NCBI GenBank assembly: GCA_910588595.1
Contig: CAJUQU010000130.1
Span: 1 to 10,221, forward strand
Reading direction: 5' to 3'
Length of the DNA stretch: 10,221 nucleotides
DNA from: an uncultured Lachnospiraceae bacterium
Lineage (GTDB): Bacteria > Bacillota_A > Clostridia > Lachnospirales > Lachnospiraceae
Every line of letters starts with the position of its first letter. Within the stretch, counting starts at the first letter, position 1. The notes below the pieces were generated by a model. That model searched no databases and had not been told where the DNA came from. It saw nothing but the letters and a program-made list of their open reading frames with translations. Shown piece by piece: positions 5,813 to 10,221 of the stretch. Both the position numbers and the translations under genes were made by a program.

Positions 5813-7486
5813 TTAATTAATACAACCGTTCTCAACTACGATGACCCGACTGCAAAAATCCAACGATTTCAGTCTATGCGATACAAATATCGTCAGTTTA
5901 CCCTGTATCAATCTATCATACTGCTGATACAGTGCCCTTTCAGCCACAGGATCAATATTCGAGTCAGGTTCGTCAAAGATGTAAAGATCCTTTTCCGTAT
6001 ACAATGCGCGGGCAATCGCGATCTTCTGCAGCTGTCCTCCCGACAAAGCGATCCCCTTGTCATTTGTTTTTGGTCCCAGTTTCGTGTTCATTTTATCGTG
6101 CAGCTGTTCGATCAAGTCTGCCAGCCCCACATCCGCTGCTACTTTTTGTAACTTTGCATCCTCTTCCGCGTTCGACAATGCGATATTTTCCTTGATCGAA
6201 AAATCAAGAATGTTAAAATCCTGAAGCACAACCCCCATTTTAGCATAGTACTTTTCCAAATTAAATTGCGCTATGTCAATATCGTTCACCAAAATCTTTC
6301 CTTCTGTCGGCGTGTATAGACCACACAGCAGTTTGATGATCGTAGTTTTTCCGGATCCGTTTATCCCCACCAGCCCCACCTTCTCCCCCTGATCCAGGCG
6401 AAAGGAAAGATTTTTCAGAACATAGTTCTCACTGCCCGGATACATGAAGGAAACATTTTGGAACTCAACAGATACGATATTTCCGATCTCCATATCCGCT
6501 CTCGAATCATCCGGATACGCCAGCGTCTTAACGACAGGCTTCATATAGTTGAGCATCTGGCTGCCTGTCATGATACTGTCGCCTATGCTGTTCAGTATGG
6601 AACTACAGCGCAGCAGCAGTGTATTCAGAGACATAAACAGCCCGATATCCATCTTCCCCTGAAACAATAAAACTGTATTGTATACAAAACCGGCATACAT
6701 CGTCAGATTTCCAAAGGCATCTGCCACGCAGCCATGCCCACACGAAATATGGTTCATTGCGCTGAACTGCATAAAAGATTCCTTGTTATACTGCGCCAGC
6801 TTGTTCTCTATCTGCGTTTCCATATGATACGCCCTGATATCCTTCTGTCGGGACGCATCGAATTTCAGCGAATTCAGCCAACGATACCTTCTGTTTATGG
6901 GAAACAATTGATTAAAAAATACTTCAAGCTTCTCGTTCAATTTGGCATTGATCAAAAACTGTACGCCGAATCCGGACGCCAGAAAAAGAACCAATATCGG
7001 AAACTTAAATAAAAGAAACCCTCCTCCAAGCAGCAGGACAAGACTCTGGCATACAATCGAAACTGCCGCCTTCATCAAGTTTTCCACGGCTTTGTAATTT
7101 ACAAGGGCAAAATGTGCGCCGGAATGCAGATTCAGGAATTCGGCATCCTGCATGTACGCATACGGAATATGGGTAAATTTTTCTGCCAGCATCCGTTCCA
7201 ACCGAAAATTGACTTGTGAGCACGTTGTCTGCACAAGTTTTTCCATCACACATTCCATATATTCACATACACCTTTTATGACAAGAACCCCCGCGATCAG
7301 CCCAAAACTGCCTGATATTGCAGCTGCAGGAGTCATTGCATTCATTAAAAGGATCGGCGAAAAAACAGAACACAGTACAAGTGATATATTCGCAACAATG
7401 CTGCCTGCAAATACCACACCTGTTTTTACCGTGCATGCCTGCGTCAGCGTTCTTGACGTGTCAAATAAAAACTGTATTTTTTTCAT
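5813..7486 (-). CDS. ABC exporter half-transporter, permease fused to ATPase (second subunit)
   Basis: The product has 557 residues. Hydrophobic segments at about 22-50, 57-75, 140-178 and 255-295 form a type IV exporter membrane domain; YMQDAEFLN at 111-119 is the usual stretch before the coupling helices. The nucleotide-binding domain has Walker A GINGSGKTT (374-382), Q-loop Q422, signature LSGGQ (481-485), Walker B LYIFDE with catalytic E506, D-loop SNID and H-loop H537. All catalytic residues are present. There is no C39 peptidase domain, so it would not cleave a leader peptide itself. The protein stops at VENGCIN, about 28 residues earlier than its neighbour after the same 'ENG' motif, so it may be slightly clipped. 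A GGGAAG box precedes the ATG. The gene lies 26 bases after the other exporter gene, and the two probably form a heterodimer. Substrate unknown. Confidence 0.9.
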   Translation of the reverse strand: MKKIQFLFDTSRTLTQACTVKTGVVFAGSIVANISLVLCSVFSPILLMNAMTPAAAISGSFGLIAGVLVIKGVCEYMECVMEKLVQTTCSQVNFRLERMLAEKFTHIPYAYMQDAEFLNLHSGAHFALVNYKAVENLMKAAVSIVCQSLVLLLGGGFLLFKFPILVLFLASGFGVQFLINAKLNEKLEVFFNQLFPINRRYRWLNSLKFDASRQKDIRAYHMETQIENKLAQYNKESFMQFSAMNHISCGHGCVADAFGNLTMYAGFVYNTVLLFQGKMDIGLFMSLNTLLLRCSSILNSIGDSIMTGSQMLNYMKPVVKTLAYPDDSRADMEIGNIVSVEFQNVSFMYPGSENYVLKNLSFRLDQGEKVGLVGINGSGKTTIIKLLCGLYTPTEGKILVNDIDIAQFNLEKYYAKMGVVLQDFNILDFSIKENIALSNAEEDAKLQKVAADVGLADLIEQLHDKMNTKLGPKTNDKGIALSGGQLQKIAIARALYTEKDLYIFDEPDSNIDPVAERALYQQYDRLIQGKLTIFVSHRLKSLDFCSRVIVVENGCIN

Positions 7487-7512
7487 TCGGACTTCCCTTC
7501 TCTATGTGATCC

Positions 7513-9261
7513 CTATATCCTGTTTTCCTGCATATCCACCAAGGTACAAAACCTGCCCTTGTTTTTCAGCAAGTCTTCCATTTTCCCATCCTCAGCCAAA
7601 GAACCGTTTTCCAGCACCAGTATTCTTTCAAATTGATCGAGCAGCTCCAGTCTATGTGTCACAACGATCACAGTCTTGTCCTGAAACAAGTCCATGATCA
7701 GTGTCATGATCTTTTTCTGCGCGCCGGGATCCAGGCTTGAAGCCGGCTCGTCTAAAAGTATGGTATCCGGATTTTTATACAGCAGTCGGGCAAGCAGCAA
7801 TCTCTTGCTCTCGCCCCCGGACAACTCTATGCCCGTATCGGAAAACAATTTGTCGATACATTCTGTAAGCGGCACGCCCTCCTTCCTAAACTTTTCCATC
7901 AACCCGACCTGTTCCAAAACCTGAACAGCTTTACTGTGGTCAATCGCAGCATCCCCTGCCGTTACATTCTCCTCAAGTGTAAACGGATAAGCAGCTGCGT
8001 CCTGAAACAACACGCCCAGATTTTTGTCGATATCGCCGCTTTGTATCATATTCCCATTATGTACAATACATCCTGTGTAATTTTTGTATAACCCTGTCAT
8101 ACATTTGATCAAAGTAGATTTTCCGGCTCCGTTGAGTCCCACCACTGCGACCTTTTCCCCTCTTCTGATCTGAACATTCAGATTTTTGAGGGCAAACTCA
8201 TTTCTATTCGGATAACAGTATGAGATGTTCTTCAGATCCCACTCTATCCCCTCCGCTGAATGATCCTTATCATGAACTGCCGGCTCACGGTGATCTTCTG
8301 TGTGATCGTAAGCCGAAAAGCCCTCTATCCCGCTCGTATTTCTTGCGAATAACACGATGCTTTCAGTGAGTCGAAACAGCGTATTTCCCACGGTGAACAA
8401 CAGAAAAAAGGCTGTAAAGACGCTCGAAGCATTTATTTTATTGAGATAAGAATCCTTATATACAAAGTACATATACAACAGCGAGAACATAAAAAACAAC
8501 ATGTGTTCAAAAAAGTATCTCTGTGTGAACTTACGCCTGCATACCTCACCATCCAGACAAGTCATTCTATCAAATAGCGATACCAATTTACTTTTTAAGA
8601 TCTCCCACTCTCTAAGTACCCTGATCTCCTTGGCATACTGAGTCGAACTGACAACGTCCAAAATATAATTCGCGCTTCTGTCCATTACATTCTGTCGTGC
8701 GACGGCTTCTCTCTCGACCGCGATCTCTTTCTTGATACTATGCCAGAGGATCAGCATCCCCAGCAGCAGAAGCCCTGTATTATGGATCTGGATCAGCATA
8801 ACCCAGGAAAACAGCAATGATACTCCCAGCCCGTGCATTTTAAAGAGCTGCTGCATCATCGCTCCCACGCCGGCTTTGCTTGTATCTGCCATATGAAGGA
8901 TATACTGGTTTTCTCTCCAGAAACTTTCATTTTCAGTCGTTTCATAATCGATCGCAAATAATTTCGTATGAAGTTTGCGCTGCACGTATGATCTCGCTTT
9001 CGTTATGCAGTCATCCATCGCAAAGATGCATTGATTCATTACGATCCTGGCACCTGTCGAGATGACAAAAAATGCGATACATAGAGCGATACCGCGCTTG
9101 AGAGACCAGTCCCCTTCGCTTGTTGACCACGAGGCGATCTGATCAAAGAAAATGATCGGCAGTACGCTCTCCACCGCCACCGTGATGGCATATGCTATCG
9201 TAATGCGCCAATATTCAGGCGCTGCCTTTTTAATAAAGGAAACTGCACTCCAATATTTCAT
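7513..9261 (-). CDS. ABC exporter half-transporter, permease fused to ATPase (first subunit)
   Basis: The product has 582 residues, a normal length for the family. Membrane segments lie at about 18-40, 56-78, 145-172, 250-268 and 278-305. The segment YETTENESFWRENQYI at 106-121 corresponds to the conserved cytoplasmic stretch of such exporters. The nucleotide-binding domain carries Walker A GLNGAGKST (375-383), Q-loop Q420, signature LSGGE (480-484), Walker B ILLDE with catalytic E505, D-loop SSLD and H-loop H536. It is predicted to be fully ATPase-competent. A His- and Asp-rich linker (YDHTEDHREPAVHDKDH, about 318-334) joins the two domains. The start ATG is nine bases after the TAG of the radical SAM gene, and the ribosome binding region (GGGTGAG) overlaps that stop, so translation is probably coupled. 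Together with the downstream half-transporter it likely exports the product made by the radical SAM enzyme; this is inference from gene order. Confidence 0.92.
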   Translation of the reverse strand: MKYWSAVSFIKKAAPEYWRITIAYAITVAVESVLPIIFFDQIASWSTSEGDWSLKRGIALCIAFFVISTGARIVMNQCIFAMDDCITKARSYVQRKLHTKLFAIDYETTENESFWRENQYILHMADTSKAGVGAMMQQLFKMHGLGVSLLFSWVMLIQIHNTGLLLLGMLILWHSIKKEIAVEREAVARQNVMDRSANYILDVVSSTQYAKEIRVLREWEILKSKLVSLFDRMTCLDGEVCRRKFTQRYFFEHMLFFMFSLLYMYFVYKDSYLNKINASSVFTAFFLLFTVGNTLFRLTESIVLFARNTSGIEGFSAYDHTEDHREPAVHDKDHSAEGIEWDLKNISYCYPNRNEFALKNLNVQIRRGEKVAVVGLNGAGKSTLIKCMTGLYKNYTGCIVHNGNMIQSGDIDKNLGVLFQDAAAYPFTLEENVTAGDAAIDHSKAVQVLEQVGLMEKFRKEGVPLTECIDKLFSDTGIELSGGESKRLLLARLLYKNPDTILLDEPASSLDPGAQKKIMTLIMDLFQDKTVIVVTHRLELLDQFERILVLENGSLAEDGKMEDLLKNKGRFCTLVDMQENRI

Positions 9262-9270
9262 TTGCTCACC

Positions 9271-10200
9271 CTATCTCTGCACTTTCTTAATTGTCCCCAA
9301 TTCTGAAGCAGAAAATAAATGTATTGTTTTATTTTGTAAAACCAATTTATATTTATGCTTTTCGATATCAATATCACTTATTTCTTCACTTTTTATCATA
9401 GCTTTTAGCTTCAATATATCTAAATCAAGCTCAATACAAATTGATTCATTTTCACATGCACTACCGAGTCTATAAAGAACATGTTCAAAGATTAACATAT
9501 TTTTTACTCTTACATCATATCCGAACCTTTCCATAATAATAATGGAAAAATCTCTTACTATCTCATTTTCACCAACATTGCACTCAAATTGTTGATTGTA
9601 TTCTTGAAATAGCAACAAAATATTACCGCACAGTTTTTCTATTATGGACAAAGTAAATCTAAATACAGGCAATACTATCGTTGCCAATCTTGATATTGTT
9701 CCGAGTACCTTAAATTCAACATTACTTGGCAAATGATAAAATGTCGAAAACAGTTTTGGATATTTTCTTAACATTTGTATTTCCGTAAATGGAATACCTA
9801 TATCCCCATATTTTAATTCCCCAATTATTTCTTCCGCCCCATCCTTTAACAATGAATCTACATTTTTATCATACAATCTTGTCCCCGGAACAATAGAACA
9901 TATATGAAAATAAGCTACTATGGGCTTTTCGATTCGATACAGCTTTAACAAAAGGTGAATAGTATTATTGATACTGCTCTCTGTTTCTCCCTCATATCCT
10001 AAAATCAATGATAGAATAGGTACTATTCCAGCCTCCATTACATTAATAACCGCTTGATATTGTTGATCAGAAATAATTCTTTTATTCATGTTTTTTAAAA
10101 CAAAATCATCAGAACTTTCTATTCCGATTAGGATTTCAGAGCAGCCTGCTTGCTTCATTTTCCTCAATAACCCAAAATCCGAATTATAGTCACTCAATAA
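9271..10200 (-). CDS. Radical SAM enzyme, C-terminal part (B12-binding type likely), 5' end missing or broken
   Basis: The readable part begins within a radical SAM barrel: LLRKMKQAGCSEILIGIESS (10-29) with the GIES strand motif, MNKRIISDQQY, a GYEGET turn (67-72, counterpart of the usual G-x-PGET) and VPGTRLY (103-109). This order is typical of B12-binding and MiaB-like radical SAM proteins. A C-terminal domain of about 190 residues follows, ending with FEHVLYRLG and a small beta-rich tail. The N-terminal half, with the CxxxCxxC iron-sulfur motif and any cobalamin domain, is not present. The frame is closed by a TGA at 10203-10201 (minus strand) two codons before the TTG that could be called a start. 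That TTG has no ribosome binding site and lies mid-domain, so it is not a real start. Either the gene is truncated or the last ~20 bases are an assembly artefact. It is AT-richer than its neighbours. Confidence 0.82.
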   Translation of the reverse strand, partial: LLSDYNSDFGLLRKMKQAGCSEILIGIESSDDFVLKNMNKRIISDQQYQAVINVMEAGIVPILSLILGYEGETESSINNTIHLLLKLYRIEKPIVAYFHICSIVPGTRLYDKNVDSLLKDGAEEIIGELKYGDIGIPFTEIQMLRKYPKLFSTFYHLPSNVEFKVLGTISRLATIVLPVFRFTLSIIEKLCGNILLLFQEYNQQFECNVGENEIVRDFSIIIMERFGYDVRVKNMLIFEHVLYRLGSACENESICIELDLDILKLKAMIKSEEISDIDIEKHKYKLVLQNKTIHLFSASELGTIKKVQR

Positions 10201-10221
10201 TCAGCCTTGAGCGCACCCAGC

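Noticed and set aside
7152..7697. 181-codon + strand frame opposite the exporter genes
   Set aside because: It is antisense to two clearly coding ABC genes, spans their junction, and lacks a ribosome binding site or recognisable domain.

Overview
The window looks like a stand-alone contig from a gut-type Clostridia, most likely a Lachnospiraceae member. This is inferred from strong AAGGAGG-type ribosome binding sites, moderate and patchy G+C, and several proteins that resemble families I know from that group. Bases 1-14 match the 3' end of an Illumina adapter, so the left edge is a library artefact. The last ~24 bases may also be artefactual. Counts on single 60-base lines gave about 25-35% G+C in the radical SAM gene, about 47% in the ABC gene beside it, about 58% in the truncated ABC gene and about 30% in the first P-loop gene. 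The region is therefore compositionally mosaic, as expected of accessory DNA.

Left part, + strand: the 3' end of an unidentified gene (16-165) overlaps a P-loop protein with a cysteine-rich tail (141-1049). Next comes a soluble protein of unknown function (1075-1911), then a gap with possible gene debris. The next gene is an ABC exporter half-transporter (2146 to about 3634) that stops in the middle of its nucleotide-binding domain, just before the signature motif.

Middle: the truncated exporter abuts a perfect 14-bp inverted repeat and a minus-strand PD-(D/E)XK nuclease-like gene (3688-4575) of the Rpn/transposase-associated type. That gene has its own promoter and TTG start, and its C-terminal coiled coil is encoded by a 21/42-bp tandem repeat. 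After a 385-base gap, which holds both this gene's promoter and that of the next gene, comes a class I SAM-dependent methyltransferase (4961-5716, + strand) with an excellent extended -10 promoter.

Right part, minus strand: a tightly packed operon read from 10197 down to 5813. It has the C-terminal part of a radical SAM enzyme resembling the B12-binding type, then two full-length ABC exporter half-transporters with all ATPase motifs intact, probably a heterodimer. The stop of the radical SAM gene and the start of the first ABC gene lie 9 bases apart and share the ribosome-binding region. The best reading is a biosynthesis-and-export cassette for a modified peptide or small molecule, whose promoter and any precursor gene lie beyond the right edge. 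No precursor peptide, RNA gene, CRISPR array or recognisable insertion sequence was found.
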